The notes: generated from the letters alone by a model not told the origin. DNA of 64,000 nt from an uncultured Clostridia bacterium (GCA_904419075.1 CAJFQM010000002.1:124001-188000); one strand, 5' to 3'. Counted from the first letter of the stretch, positions 16,801 to 25,082 are shown. Made by a program: numbers and translations.

Positions 16801-18858
16801 CTTACAGAGGTATTTATTCCGAATTCGGTAAAGGATTTCGGAACCCGCAGTACTACTAACAAGTATACTGTTTCGACTTCTGTCTCCGTATTCAGCGGCT
16901 GTGTAAATTTAACGAAAGTAACGTTTGAAGAGGGCAGCACGCTGGAAGCTATTGCCGGATCGGCGTTCTTGGACTGCGAGAAGCTCAGTGAAATTATTTT
17001 GCCGAGTAATCTGGAACTCATCGGAAACAGTGCGTTCAAGAATACGGCTTTGACGACGTTTACCGTGCCTTCAAGCGTGGCAACGGTCGGCTCCAGTGTC
17101 TTCGAGGGATGTCTTGCCCTGACAAGCGTCACTTTCGAGGATTCGGAAGATTCTCCTTCGTCGCTCCAAGCGCTCGGAAACACTATGTTCAAGGATTGTT
17201 CAAACCTCACGACGGTGAAACTTCCTTCTTCGCTGACTTTTATGGGAAAGACAACTTTCCAAAACAGCGGCCTTACCGAAATCGAAATCCCCGGAGGAGT
17301 GACTGCATTGTCTTCTTCCGCTACCGCTTCGTATTCCGGTGAATCGGCTTTGTTCGACGGTTGCAGGAATTTACATACGGTTACTTTTGCCCAAAATAAA
17401 GACGGAGAATATTCTTTGACCGCCATCGGCGGAAAAACATTCCAAGGCTGTGTCTCTTTGAAAACGATCGATTTGCCTTCTTCGTTGACGGGAATCGGAC
17501 AATATGCATTCTCTGGCAGCGGACTTACGGCAATCAAAATTCCCGCCGCCGTGGAAGATTTCAGTAACTATATCTTCATGGACTGCGGAGATCTCGCCTC
17601 GGTCGAGTTTGAAAAAGATAAAGACGGAGAAACGCTGATTGATACCATTTCTATCAGCATGTTTAAGAATTGTACGTCGCTCACGAGTTTTGTCGTTCCC
17701 GACAGCGTGACGTTTATCAACGATTTGGCTTTTGAAAATACCGGACTCGTCGAACTTACGATCGGAGAAAAAGTAGATGAATTCGGAGATAACCCGTTCG
17801 GCGGCTGTAAGGCTCTCACAAAAATCACGGTGGACGAAAAGAACGAAACCTTTTCGGTTACCGAGGAGGGTGCCTTGGTTCAGGGAGATACGCTCATTTG
17901 CTATCCCGCGGGGCTTTCGGGCACCGAAGGAAAGCTGGATCTTTCCAAATCGGGGATTGAAACACTCGGAGTAAAGGCGTTCTACGGATGCGATAAACTT
18001 ACGGAAATCGTTCTTCCCGAAACGCTTATCAAAATTAATGACAGCGCTTTTGAAAACTGTACGAAACTGACGAGTATCGCAATTCCCGATTCCGTGACGA
18101 CGATCGGTTCTTCTGCGGGACTTGTGTTTGCCGGATGCACTTCGCTGACGGAAATCGCGTTCGGGGAAAATTCCGGATTGACGGAAATCAAAAAGGCGGC
18201 TTTCAGCAATATTCTTTCGGTGGAAACGCTCGTCATTCCCGCAAGCGTGACAAAGATCGGCGCCAATGCTTTCGAAAATTCCGGATTTATCGAAGTGACG
18301 ATTTTAGGAAAGTTGACAATCGGAACTACCGACAAAAATATGTTCAAAAATTGTCAAGCGTTGGAAACCGTTACGTTAGCGGAAGGCAATACAAAGACGG
18401 GAGACTATATGTTCCAGGGTTGTACTTCATTGACGACCGTCAACCTGCCTTCTACTTTGACCGAGATAGGCGTTAATACTTTCGATTATTTCGAGGACGA
18501 CAACGACGAGATTTTCGGCTGTACGTCTCTTAAACAAATCACCATTCCCGAGTCTGTGACTACTATCGGAAAGTATGCCTTCCGTGGCAGCGGGCTTACG
18601 AGCATTGAAATTCCCGCAGGCGTGACGTCGCTCGGGGCGAATGCGTTTGCTCAATGCGCTTCTCTTACTTCCGTGGAGTTTGAGGATACCGAAACAAATC
18701 CCGCGAAACTGACCAAGCTGAGCGGGTCGACTTTCAAGGAAAAATGGAGAACTTATTGGACGACTGTCAAAATGATGGTAATTCCTTTGTGTGTCGCTTT
18801 GCTCATTATGGGTGCGCTGTATCTTTTTTTCATGTATCTCGGAGGGGGATTCGGTTAA
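10819..18858 (+). CDS. giant BspA-like leucine-rich-repeat surface protein, body and C-terminus
   Basis: The continuation of the preceding lipoprotein, 2,679 residues as drawn from TTG 10819, although a true start there is unlikely because no ribosome site is seen. Order of parts: two InlB/Listeria-Bacteroides-type repeats (about 18-84 and 92-160, with GYNFIGWYAD and TLYARFE hallmarks), several fibronectin-like beta domains (about 165-565), two more InlB-type repeats (about 568-720), then some 1,900 residues of BspA-type LRR_5 repeats with units such as LTSVSVPDSVTTIGSSVFKG. A single hydrophobic segment near 2650-2674 ends the protein after a Lys/Arg-rich stretch. There is no LPXTG sorting signal. 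BspA-like repeats are known from host- or surface-binding proteins; adhesion is the likely role (inference). With the front part restored, it would be about 2,790 residues. Confidence 0.85.
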   Translation: MTLTYKDSTYRFLKRVFYKVTYEVDGGSAIEPSSVMNGKMPEKPADPKKDGYNFIGWYADGDFSEPFDFSRPITENITLYARFEKAVPGQDEFEVKFVSGTEGETFENQKTIGGVAYDLPTPSKEGFLGWWISDFEDASKLTCKYEGQKLAQNTTLYAVYESDAPAVSVNAQGISWTAEGTNNNYQLKVTLPDGTQDDTVPESTGTTAFAYDFASKDAGEYKVEVSLNGNTTTVYYKNKALARVSLFQVAEPSVLVFNAVENAEKYIITVDCGNKEHNHAEFDNGNSTNFNFANCEMQEGGITFTVRAMASGYMYSQSETFVYSRDLEGATGLAVDAELEEVVWNKVDNATSYVVEIVSGEESYKIDVGNATRYSLKEYKGELTIKVTPVAEGYNSPEAAAITYNKTSLPTPGNIRVAEGRLIWDAVDGAESYNIRIGATTYQVAPEDAAEVEFPLSEEYFNGALAEISVQAIGASEEEISLYSDPIAVSYDTMSDTLSYGNGEVSWKYVVGAARYGITVNGGSETIVEAGSNKAAVTLTREGTNEIVVCYYDDAGNRSQEAKITVYAYSVTFDVRGGTEVETLYKAIGDPMTLPTSAQEGYDFGGWYNVPGGPKSNGAEYTDKVFRESGDIVLYAYWKPKAYTVTFDLAGGSMEEQTITVYYNQPYQLPVPTTQDGTKGFVGWFTDRDGNGIQCTDENGVSLNVWKNTKDTTLYACWADALSYEYDQSTDGYAVTQGRGLKSLTSVTIPAQHEGKPVTIVDGGAFKNCVNLVEINIPDTITRIEMPVDASGAGSPFENCSKLQNVNIYAVEGTHEKKYESVDGVLIALDSDGEEVQGRTLTYFPEGRSGAYAIPDGITTLRINVFKDADITEITIPASVAQIEQNAFRGSSVEKVTFLPSADEETEVELSLAENVFQSCSSLTEINFPARLKELPLSCFTGCSKLTTINVEEDGKYYSAKDGLLCNAAGTQILFCPKGISGEFTIPSGVQSIGEGAFESCKKISTLIVPGYVTEICEGAFKGCTGLDEIQFEGQYGEPALSIGEYAFYQCTGLKEITLPGNLTSLGQYAFGGIEKLKTVRVDSGLGMTLENGAFMNEQGVSYVTTLFLGPNVPVIDIAGVFGALDLETVEVDPNNPNYSSDEDGVLFNKDQTRIVYYPTAREGDYKIPDTVIEIGAGVFQSKSGLTEITIGKNVTSIGDKAFMDCKNLITVTFDEGGTEPLTIGASAFEGVSVSQLVLPERVVSVGAQAFRSTDVTEFVFPEGVTEIGDKALAACHSLISVTIPASVERMGLYDGDTLTSIDLFEADEALEEIIVADDNAYFASKDGILYGKTDGKLTDLYVCPRAKSGEVVIPGSVARIWPKAFFSNTGLTKVTFEKSETSLEILEGDANDSEGLFASCTALREVIFPNGLTTISGGMFWGCTALETVFIPNTVTSIKSLAFYNCKNLATLTFEEGGTASLEIEDGTRTDQSGGAGVSYNSPFVGTESLETLALPERTTVIGNYAFAAHKALKNITIPATLQRIGDGAFTDCKTLTSISFPENSALTTIGKNAFQKSGLTSVNLPSGLTELGAYAFSETAIEQIVIPAEVKTLGEGVFFKILSLKTVTFSENGSLEAIEKNAFASCSALTEIVIPATVKTIGETAFQSCEALTRIEFQEGSQIASIGNLAFSYTGISSFSFPESSSDIELGMQLFAGIELEEVYLSNSVTNIDKIFDGCLSVEKITIAEGHENFWLDGETPIIYNKDKTSMLYIYGEIEGEFAIPEGMTNIGASAFNGQTKITGLVLPSSLQKIGDSAFKGCTALKTVRFEGNSNLLTIDANAFSGCTSLESIAVPVGVTEIGNSAFNGCTSLTSVSVPDSVTTIGSSVFKGDTSLKNVSLASGLITLGKNMFQDCTALETIKLPSNADIPEYIFDGCTQLVTVTLPVSFQSIGNYAFQDCELLTWGEDGLVLPNTLVSIGSSAFLNNTALTKVSFPTNLEGIGSSAFKNTGLTEVFIPNSVKDFGTRSTTNKYTVSTSVSVFSGCVNLTKVTFEEGSTLEAIAGSAFLDCEKLSEIILPSNLELIGNSAFKNTALTTFTVPSSVATVGSSVFEGCLALTSVTFEDSEDSPSSLQALGNTMFKDCSNLTTVKLPSSLTFMGKTTFQNSGLTEIEIPGGVTALSSSATASYSGESALFDGCRNLHTVTFAQNKDGEYSLTAIGGKTFQGCVSLKTIDLPSSLTGIGQYAFSGSGLTAIKIPAAVEDFSNYIFMDCGDLASVEFEKDKDGETLIDTISISMFKNCTSLTSFVVPDSVTFINDLAFENTGLVELTIGEKVDEFGDNPFGGCKALTKITVDEKNETFSVTEEGALVQGDTLICYPAGLSGTEGKLDLSKSGIETLGVKAFYGCDKLTEIVLPETLIKINDSAFENCTKLTSIAIPDSVTTIGSSAGLVFAGCTSLTEIAFGENSGLTEIKKAAFSNILSVETLVIPASVTKIGANAFENSGFIEVTILGKLTIGTTDKNMFKNCQALETVTLAEGNTKTGDYMFQGCTSLTTVNLPSTLTEIGVNTFDYFEDDNDEIFGCTSLKQITIPESVTTIGKYAFRGSGLTSIEIPAGVTSLGANAFAQCASLTSVEFEDTETNPAKLTKLSGSTFKEKWRTYWTTVKMMVIPLCVALLIMGALYLFFMYLGGGFG

Positions 18859-18949
18859 CGATTTTTCATGAAAAATTTTTGCAGTAAAAAGAATCGGTTA
18901 TAAAAGTCCGCCTCTATGGATAAACTAATCAGGTAAAGGAGTAAAAAAT

Positions 18950-19198
18950 ATGTGGTGGCAAGGTATTCTCATCATTCTCGGCGTTATTCTGATTTTGTGG
19001 CTCGTTTTGAAATTGTTCAAAGTAAGTTTCAAAGTGATTTGGAAACTCTTGATAAACGCCTTGATCGGCGGAGTGATTTTATATCTCCTCAATTTGATTC
19101 CCGGCATTTCTATGCCGATCAATTGGTTGACGACGATCTTGACCGGTATCTTCGGCGTCCCCGCCGTAATCGTAATTTTTATTGTCAGCCTGTTTTGA
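18950..19198 (+). CDS. bofA: BofA-family integral membrane protein
   Basis: An 82-residue protein made almost entirely of hydrophobic segments, with three likely membrane helices. The C-terminal NLIPGISMPINWLTTILTG and FGVPAVIVIF follow the BofA family pattern (ISIPIN...GVPGV). In Bacillus, BofA holds back the SpoIVFB protease that activates sigma-K in the mother cell. AAAGGAG upstream of ATG 18950 is a good ribosome site. It follows the giant lipoprotein by 91 bases and ends at a terminator. In many Clostridia bofA sits near recR or dnaX instead, so its position here is unusual. Confidence 0.85.
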   Translation: MWWQGILIILGVILILWLVLKLFKVSFKVIWKLLINALIGGVILYLLNLIPGISMPINWLTTILTGIFGVPAVIVIFIVSLF

Positions 19199-19212
19199 AA
19201 TTCGTTAAAATG

Positions 19213-19241
19213 AAAGGAACCGCTTTGAGCGGTTCCTTTTT
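19213..19241 (+). terminator. intrinsic terminator after bofA
   Basis: AAAGGAACCGCT / AGCGGTTCCTTT stem, 12 bp, with a TTTG loop and T-run. Confidence 0.9.
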
Positions 19242-19292
19242 CCTTATGAGCAGCTTACAATTATTCTTAAAAGAGAAATTCGGACGATACTC

Positions 19293-20555
19293 TTATCCGA
19301 CGGTTATACTCTCTTCGTGGTTCGGCGTTAAAGGAGGCTCAGGGCTTTTATCGTGTGCGGAGAAAAATCCCCAGACAACGACGATAATAAAGCGAAGGGC
19401 GTTGGCGATGAGAGAGAACCAAACGAATCCTTTCAGGCCGTAAAAATAGGTCCCCGCAATGACGAGCGCGAAGAAGGAGGCGGCATAAATCAGATTCAGG
19501 AGGAATTGTTTCTTTTCGCCGCGGAAACGCAATAAAACCACCAAAAGAACGCCTGAGACAAAATAAAAAATTTGACTGAGAATGGCGGGTACGAGAAAGG
19601 GCTTTACCGTTTCGTATAGTTCTTCGTATAAAAACGGAATAAAAATGTGGGAAAATAAAATACACCCTCCCGTACAGACGAGACCGCCGCCTATTCCGCA
19701 GGCGACAAAAATCGTCCATAGTTTTTTCGACAGTCCTTTGTCGTAGCGTATGAGATAACTGATGACGAGGGAATTGACGGGAACGGTAAGGAGTGCGACG
19801 ACTTTTCCGAACAGAGACGCCGTATAATAAATCGTCACTGCCGTGCCTCCCTCCATGGCCAAAAGCAGGAGTCTGTCTGCATTCAGGGTAAGGTTCTCCA
19901 AAAAATTGGAGAGGAAAAGGAGGACGATGCTCTTGCAGACGAGGTCGAAATTCTGAGACGGCCTGAGAGGCCGACGATAAATTTTACTCGCGAAAGCGGA
20001 ATAAAGGATACCGAGAATTTCGCCCGTAAGGATTGCCGTGAGCCATTGTCCCGTCCACCGATAGACGAGGAGTCCTGCAAGATATCCGACCGAAATAGCG
20101 AGATAAAAGAAAAAGTAACGCAGGAAATTGACTTTCAGCTTGAACTCCACGTCGGAATAGCAGCGGAACACGGTGAAGAACATCAAAGCGGCATAAAGGC
20201 CGATGGTAACGGGGGTGAGAAGCTCTAAGTACCAAAGATAAAAAATACCTATAAAGGCGCTGAGAATTCCGCTCAGGAACAGGGGCAGCAGATAATCGCC
20301 GTTGGTAGGTTGCAGAGCTTTTTCATTGACCAAACGCGAATAATTTGCCGCGTAACCGAACGGAGCGGCTATAATCGCTACGAGAGATAACAGAGAAAGC
20401 GCTACCCCATACGCGTCTTCGCCCAAACAGCGGAGAAAGTATGGATATAGCGCGAATTGAAGAACCATGTTGAACAAAGCGGTGGCGCCGATGTTCAGAC
20501 AGACGTCTCCCAAGCGTTTTCTGTTGTCTTTTTCGAAAATTACTTTGATATTCAT
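19293..20555 (-). CDS. polysaccharide flippase (Wzx/PST-like, MOP superfamily)
   Basis: A 420-residue polytopic membrane protein with about 12 hydrophobic segments. The N-terminus (NIGATALFNMVLQFALYPYF, then LGEDAYGVALSLLSL) is the usual start of oligosaccharide-lipid flippases. It probably moves a lipid-linked glycan across the membrane. It is the last gene of a three-gene minus-strand unit and starts 10 bases after the licD stop without a clear ribosome site, suggesting translational coupling. Exact substrate unknown. Confidence 0.8.
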   Translation of the reverse strand: MNIKVIFEKDNRKRLGDVCLNIGATALFNMVLQFALYPYFLRCLGEDAYGVALSLLSLVAIIAAPFGYAANYSRLVNEKALQPTNGDYLLPLFLSGILSAFIGIFYLWYLELLTPVTIGLYAALMFFTVFRCYSDVEFKLKVNFLRYFFFYLAISVGYLAGLLVYRWTGQWLTAILTGEILGILYSAFASKIYRRPLRPSQNFDLVCKSIVLLFLSNFLENLTLNADRLLLLAMEGGTAVTIYYTASLFGKVVALLTVPVNSLVISYLIRYDKGLSKKLWTIFVACGIGGGLVCTGGCILFSHIFIPFLYEELYETVKPFLVPAILSQIFYFVSGVLLVVLLRFRGEKKQFLLNLIYAASFFALVIAGTYFYGLKGFVWFSLIANALRFIIVVVWGFFSAHDKSPEPPLTPNHEESITVG

Positions 20556-20565
20556 CGTTTATCGT

Positions 20566-21372
20566 TTAATCGGAATGTGTGGGATGGCGCTCTGCGGGCG
20601 GCGGGGGAGTCATATAATCCCCGTAAAGCGTCGTCAGAACACAATCATATCCTCCCGGGCAGTTAAAATATGTATTCCGAAGGGGAAGTCTGACGAAAGA
20701 ATCGAACGCCTCCTTAGGATAGCGCTTATTCAGTTCTCCTATGAGCGTATTGCTGATGTAATAATAATTCGTTTTACTTTTATTGTGAGAAGTGCTGAGC
20801 CTTTTTTGCTTTTTGAGAATATGATCCAGAGAATGAAATTTTCCGAAAAATCCGAGCACGGAAATTCTGATTTTTTCCGATACAGAGTAGGCGTGTTTCC
20901 TTTTGTCAAAGCGATGCGCCATTGCCTCTCCGTACAATATTTTTTGCCGGAGCACTTTTGTGCGGAAAGAGAGTTTTTTATCGGGAGCGGAATCTATTAA
21001 AAAAATGTCTACCGATACGCGGTTTTGGTAATTATTTTGAGCCCTGTCCTCCTCTGTTTCTTCGCGCAACGGCTCTTTTGTATGAATGACGCGGGGAATG
21101 AAATCAAAGAAATAACCGTTGTAATCCTGCGGCTCTACCAAAAGATAGGGGGCAGGCAATTCCTTTGCCGCATTGCGGAATTTTTCATAATCTTCCCGCT
21201 TCATCGTGATATCGGCATCATCGTCCCAAGGTATAAAATCCTTGTGTCTTACGGCGCCCAAAAGTGTTCCCGAATCGAGAAAATATCCGATATTATGCTT
21301 TTCGCAAAGCGTTGCGATTTCCTTTAAGATCCCGAATAGAACCGAATGAATCTTGTCGAGATTTTCTTCCAT
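20566..21372 (-). CDS. licD: LicD-family phosphotransferase
   Basis: A 268-residue protein with the LicD nucleotidyltransferase-fold signature: FLDSGTLLGAVRHKDFIPWD followed by DDADI, which supplies the catalytic acidic residues, and C-terminal LYGDYMTPPP. LicD proteins attach phosphocholine or similar phospho-alcohols to surface glycans or teichoic acid. GAGGAA sits 8 bases before the ATG. Between a flippase and a GT87-like transferase, it probably decorates a cell-envelope glycan made by this small operon; the phospho-group is not predictable. Confidence 0.88.
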   Translation of the reverse strand: MEENLDKIHSVLFGILKEIATLCEKHNIGYFLDSGTLLGAVRHKDFIPWDDDADITMKREDYEKFRNAAKELPAPYLLVEPQDYNGYFFDFIPRVIHTKEPLREETEEDRAQNNYQNRVSVDIFLIDSAPDKKLSFRTKVLRQKILYGEAMAHRFDKRKHAYSVSEKIRISVLGFFGKFHSLDHILKKQKRLSTSHNKSKTNYYYISNTLIGELNKRYPKEAFDSFVRLPLRNTYFNCPGGYDCVLTTLYGDYMTPPPPAERHPTHSD

Positions 21373-21388
21373 GGTAAAAATTCCTCAA

Positions 21389-22678
21389 CTATTTTTGAGC
21401 AGAAAGTTCTGATTCTGAAAAAGTTTCCTCCGATTTCCCTCTTCCGCTTATCGCCCTGAACGTATCGACGAGACAGATTATGCCCAAAGCGACGGTGGAA
21501 AGAAGAATACAGATATCTGAAATCGCCGCCCCGTCGCGCAAAAAATGATTTAGGTCGGGATTTCCGGGAATAAAGAGAAAGGGGAGTATGAGAAAGGCAA
21601 AATATGCCCAATCGATGCCCTTGAGCTGTTGTTTTCCGTTGCAGAGATAAATGAGCGGTACGAGAAAAATTCCCCACGCATAGGTGGCGTGGATGGAGGG
21701 AACACACATGAACACCGTACAAGCAAAAAGAATGACTTTCCAGTGTTCTTTTTGAATGTAAGAAGCAACGACAAACATTATTACGACGAAGGCAATCAGT
21801 GTCATGAAAAGGATTTTCAATAATTGTTCGGGAAGATGCAACGTTTTTGCAATGCTCGTCCAAGCTTCGGAATCGGAAAAGTCGGCGATGTTTTCCAACA
21901 TCCAGACGAGGCATTTAGGCCCTCCGAAAAAGAAGGAAGGCAAAAGGAGCAGTAAAATTCCGTACAATGCACAGCGCAGAGCCTCTTTATAACGTTTGTC
22001 AGCAATCAACAGCCAGCCGAAAGCGGCGGGATATAATTTGAGAGAGAATGAAAACGCGAGTGCGACGAGAGAAAGCTCCCGTACGACTTTGTTTTCGCTT
22101 TGATAAAAGAATAAAAAGACTGCCGATGCCAAAGTGGACAAAAGAACAATGTTTCCCCTTTCCAATAAAGAGAGCATGGGGACATTGACGAGAATAAAAA
22201 AGCAGAAGAGAGTTTTTTTCTTTCCCGAAAAACGTACCCGGTTTCCGCAGAGGAAGAAAAACAGAAGTGCAAATATGAGCAGAAACAAAAGGCACGCAAT
22301 GATGGCGGAAGGATAATTGACCCAGTCATGGCGCTGATCGAAAGGCGTCGTCGCATATTCTTCGGGCACCAACCGAAGGCATAACAGAAAGATAAGATTT
22401 GCCATGGGAGGATAGATGACTCCGCGGTCGGTATAGACGCCCGTTCCCTGTGAAACGTCCCGGACGGAATTAAAAAAGTCCATGAACAAATCGGTTCCGT
22501 CCGCAAAGAAGATTCCGCAAAACACCTTGCCGCCCCATATCAGGGAAGCAATCAGATAGATGACCAGACTTACCGCCATGAAAGCCGCAAAAAATTCCGC
22601 GGGATTTTTTCTTTTGAAAAAATCTTTTATCGGGCTCGGGCGATCTTTTTTCTGCTCCGCAGCTTTTTCTTTTTGCAT
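21389..22678 (-). CDS. GT87/DUF2029-like membrane glycosyltransferase
   Basis: A 429-residue polytopic membrane protein with about 10 hydrophobic segments. The first periplasmic loop contains FADGTDLFMDFFNS with acidic residues at the GT-C catalytic position, VYPPMAN-like YPPMANLIF, and later LLERGNIVLL and KLYPAAFGWLL, all typical of DUF2029/GT87 polyprenyl-phosphate-dependent mannosyl- or related transferases. The ribosome site GGAGGT precedes ATG at 22678. It is the first gene of the minus-strand envelope-glycan unit. Sugar and acceptor are unknown. Confidence 0.75.
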   Translation of the reverse strand: MQKEKAAEQKKDRPSPIKDFFKRKNPAEFFAAFMAVSLVIYLIASLIWGGKVFCGIFFADGTDLFMDFFNSVRDVSQGTGVYTDRGVIYPPMANLIFLLCLRLVPEEYATTPFDQRHDWVNYPSAIIACLLFLLIFALLFFFLCGNRVRFSGKKKTLFCFFILVNVPMLSLLERGNIVLLSTLASAVFLFFYQSENKVVRELSLVALAFSFSLKLYPAAFGWLLIADKRYKEALRCALYGILLLLLPSFFFGGPKCLVWMLENIADFSDSEAWTSIAKTLHLPEQLLKILFMTLIAFVVIMFVVASYIQKEHWKVILFACTVFMCVPSIHATYAWGIFLVPLIYLCNGKQQLKGIDWAYFAFLILPFLFIPGNPDLNHFLRDGAAISDICILLSTVALGIICLVDTFRAISGRGKSEETFSESELSAQK

Positions 22679-22713
22679 GGTACCTCCGAATGGATAACGA
22701 TATAGACTTGTTC

Positions 22714-22742
22714 ATTATAGCATGTTTTGTCCGAAAAGACAA
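22714..22742 (-). promoter_or_regulatory. promoter of the glycosyltransferase-licD-flippase unit
   Basis: On the minus strand TTGTCT (22742-22737) and TATAAT (22719-22714), spacer 17, with an extended -10 TGC before TATAAT. Confidence 0.8.
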
Positions 22743-22813
22743 CTGATTATACGACTTTCGGCAAGTTATGACGGATTTGAAAAAATAATTTTGAGGAATT
22801 TTTGTCCGAACTC

Positions 22814-22842
22814 TTGCGAAATTAAGGAAAGTATGATACAAT
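22814..22842 (+). promoter_or_regulatory. promoter of ppa
   Basis: TTGCGA (22814-22819) and TACAAT (22837-22842), spacer 17, just upstream of AAAGGAG and the ppa ATG. Confidence 0.75.
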
Positions 22843-22866
22843 AACGCCGTAAAGGAGAAGTTTTTT

Positions 22867-23397
22867 ATGAATATATGGCACGATATTTCCTCAAAGCGCA
22901 TATCCGCTAAAAATTTTGAGGCGCTGATTGAAATCCCCAAGGGCTGTAAGGCAAAATACGAGCTGGATAAAGAAACGGGAATTCTGAAATTGGACCGCGT
23001 CCTTTATACTTCCACCGTCTATCCGGCGAACTATGGTTTTATTCCCCGTACTTTGGCCGAGGACGGAGATCCTTTGGACGTTCTGGTTTTATGCGCGGAG
23101 GCTATTTATCCGATGACGCTGGTCAATTGTTATCCTATCGGAGTCATCAAAATGATCGACGGAGGTTCTCTCGACGAAAAAGTAATCGCGATTCCCCTGG
23201 GCGATCCCACATATAACGGATACTATGATATCCACGAGTTGCCCTCCCATGTATTCGATGAAATGATGCATTTCTTTGAAGTGTATAAATCCCTCGAACA
23301 TAAACAGACGACCGTCAAGGAAATTTGCCATCGCGACGAGGCGGTAGATATCATAAATAAGTGCATCGCCATGTATAAAGATAAATTCGAAAGATAA
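22867..23397 (+). CDS. ppa: family I inorganic pyrophosphatase
   Basis: A 176-residue cytoplasmic enzyme that hydrolyses PPi to phosphate. Family I motifs are present: IEIPKG, KYELDKETG, YPANYGFIPRTL, and the signature DGDPLDVLVL carrying metal-binding Asp residues. The length is normal. AAAGGAG is placed 8 bases before ATG. It has its own promoter, divergent from the envelope-glycan operon. Its presence matters for the PPi-like features of the phosphofructokinase in this window, because a strong soluble PPase would compete for PPi. Confidence 0.95.
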   Translation: MNIWHDISSKRISAKNFEALIEIPKGCKAKYELDKETGILKLDRVLYTSTVYPANYGFIPRTLAEDGDPLDVLVLCAEAIYPMTLVNCYPIGVIKMIDGGSLDEKVIAIPLGDPTYNGYYDIHELPSHVFDEMMHFFEVYKSLEHKQTTVKEICHRDEAVDIINKCIAMYKDKFER

Positions 23398-23524
23398 ATA
23401 ATTTTTCTGTAACCGCGCATAAAATCGAATGTTGGAATCGATAAAATTCGACGAAAATTGCAGGGGGCTCAGGTTATAAATTTTCATATTTCCGCATGGA
23501 ATAATAGGGAGGAGGCAAAACAAA

Positions 23525-24049
23525 ATGAAGGAGCTTTTGGTCGTTGTGGACATGCAGGACGACTTTGTTTTCGGGGCGTTGGGAACCATGGAAGCGCGGG
23601 CCGTTCTTCCCGCCGTAAAGAGAAAGGCGGAAGAAGCCAGAAGGTCGGGAAAGAGGGTCGTATTCACGAGGGACACGCACGGGGAAGACTACCTTTCCAC
23701 ACAGGAGGGAAAGCGATTGCCCGTTTTGCATTGTTTGCGCAAAACGAAGGGATGGGAAATTGTCGAAGGCCTTTATTTTCAAGGGGAAAAGATATTCGAC
23801 AAACCCTCTTTCGGCAGCCTTTCCCTCGCGGAGTTTGCGGCGGCGGAAAGATATGAAAGGGTGGAACTCGTCGGCGTCTGTACGGACATTTGCGTAGTAT
23901 CGAACGCCTTGATTCTGAAAGCCTTTTTGCCCGAGGCGGAAATCGTCGTGGATGCGGAATGTTGTGCGGGCTCTACGCCCGAAAATCACCTCGCCGCGCT
24001 GAAAACGATGCGTTGTTGTCAGATAGAGACGAAAAATTTTCAAGAATAA
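23525..24049 (+). CDS. isochorismatase-like cysteine hydrolase (nicotinamidase-type)
   Basis: A 174-residue alpha/beta hydrolase. The catalytic triad is visible: Asp9 in VVDMQDDF, Lys in FDKPSFGS and Cys in GVCTDICVVSNAL, with the usual cis-peptide region before it. The family includes nicotinamidase and various amidases. The zinc-binding D-x-H pattern of nicotinamidases is suggested by TRDTHGEDY but is not decisive. GGAGG at 23510-23514 precedes ATG 23525. Monocistronic by context; substrate uncertain. Confidence 0.8.
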   Translation: MKELLVVVDMQDDFVFGALGTMEARAVLPAVKRKAEEARRSGKRVVFTRDTHGEDYLSTQEGKRLPVLHCLRKTKGWEIVEGLYFQGEKIFDKPSFGSLSLAEFAAAERYERVELVGVCTDICVVSNALILKAFLPEAEIVVDAECCAGSTPENHLAALKTMRCCQIETKNFQE

Positions 24050-24101
24050 AGAAGAAACGAAAAAATATTAAAAAACTTGGCGAAAAAATAAGAAAAGAAT
24101 A

Positions 24102-24130
24102 TTGACAATAAAAGAAAAAAAGATTATAAT
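24102..24130 (+). promoter_or_regulatory. promoter of the two-gene envelope unit
   Basis: TTGACA (24102-24107) and TATAAT (24125-24130), spacer 17. Confidence 0.85.
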
Positions 24131-24215
24131 ATAAAGGAATAATATCGGTGTAAGTATTTGTGATAAATGGGATAAATATGATACCGGTGAAAATGAAATT
24201 TTGAGGAGGCTTCGG

Positions 24216-25082
24216 ATGAAAAAGAAAGGCAGAATCTGCGGGACGATCGGTTTGATCCTTTCTCTCGCGTTGGCCGGCGGAACTGTCGTTTACGGCACTA
24301 TGTTCGCGAAAAATACCGTCGGTAAGGCCGAAAAACCTATCGGCAGCGCGACGGGCAACGTTTTCGACGGTTGGATCAACAAAAGCGGGTTTGATGAGAC
24401 AAAGACGCTCATGACCGAATCGGGCGGTATTTTCGACGGCAGTAAAAAGGACGGGAAATATAAGTCGTATTCTCTTTCTTTCACGCAGACTTCGACGATG
24501 ACGGTCACGGGGGACGGCGCTCAGACGGTCAATACTTTGACCGAGGGGGTCATCTATACCGACGCGGATTATACATATTTGAAACTTTCGTTCAAGAATT
24601 TCGAAGGCCGCACGACGACGATCAGCGCGGGAGAATATGTGCTTTCTAAGTCTGACGGCGCATGGTTTGCCCGTACAAACGTTTCTTCCGCGACGGAGAA
24701 CGTCGACGACACGCCGCTTTTGGATGTGGCAAAATGGGAGCAAATGACGGAGACTTCTTCCGATCAGGCGTATATATTGTCGGCATCGAGTATGTTCGGC
24801 CGCATGACCGAAGTATTCGGTTCCGTCAATTCCGATAATCCCGTCTATCTCGGCCTTACGGGAGAATATCATTTCGAAGATACCTCTGTGACCGCCGAAG
24901 GTCAGGCGGGGGAATGTCGATTCACCGTAGGCCTTTGCCCGACGATTCGTTACTGCACGGAGATTTCGGAAACGGAGGAAACGAAAACATACGGCACTAT
25001 GAGCATCGATTTGCATTATTCCAACCTCAATAATACGAAGGTCGATCTGCCCGATTCCGTCAAGGAGGCAATGAAAAAATGA
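24216..25082 (+). CDS. uncharacterised secreted or membrane-anchored protein
   Basis: 288 residues from ATG 24216, chosen because GAGGAGG (24203-24209) is correctly spaced. A basic start followed by a hydrophobic stretch (TIGLILSLALAGGTVVYGTMF) is an uncleaved signal anchor or signal peptide without a lipobox. The rest is beta-rich, Thr/Ser-rich and acidic with no family I recognise. Its stop overlaps the start of the next gene by 4 bases, so the two are translationally coupled and probably act together at the membrane. Confidence 0.7.
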   Translation: MKKKGRICGTIGLILSLALAGGTVVYGTMFAKNTVGKAEKPIGSATGNVFDGWINKSGFDETKTLMTESGGIFDGSKKDGKYKSYSLSFTQTSTMTVTGDGAQTVNTLTEGVIYTDADYTYLKLSFKNFEGRTTTISAGEYVLSKSDGAWFARTNVSSATENVDDTPLLDVAKWEQMTETSSDQAYILSASSMFGRMTEVFGSVNSDNPVYLGLTGEYHFEDTSVTAEGQAGECRFTVGLCPTIRYCTEISETEETKTYGTMSIDLHYSNLNNTKVDLPDSVKEAMKK

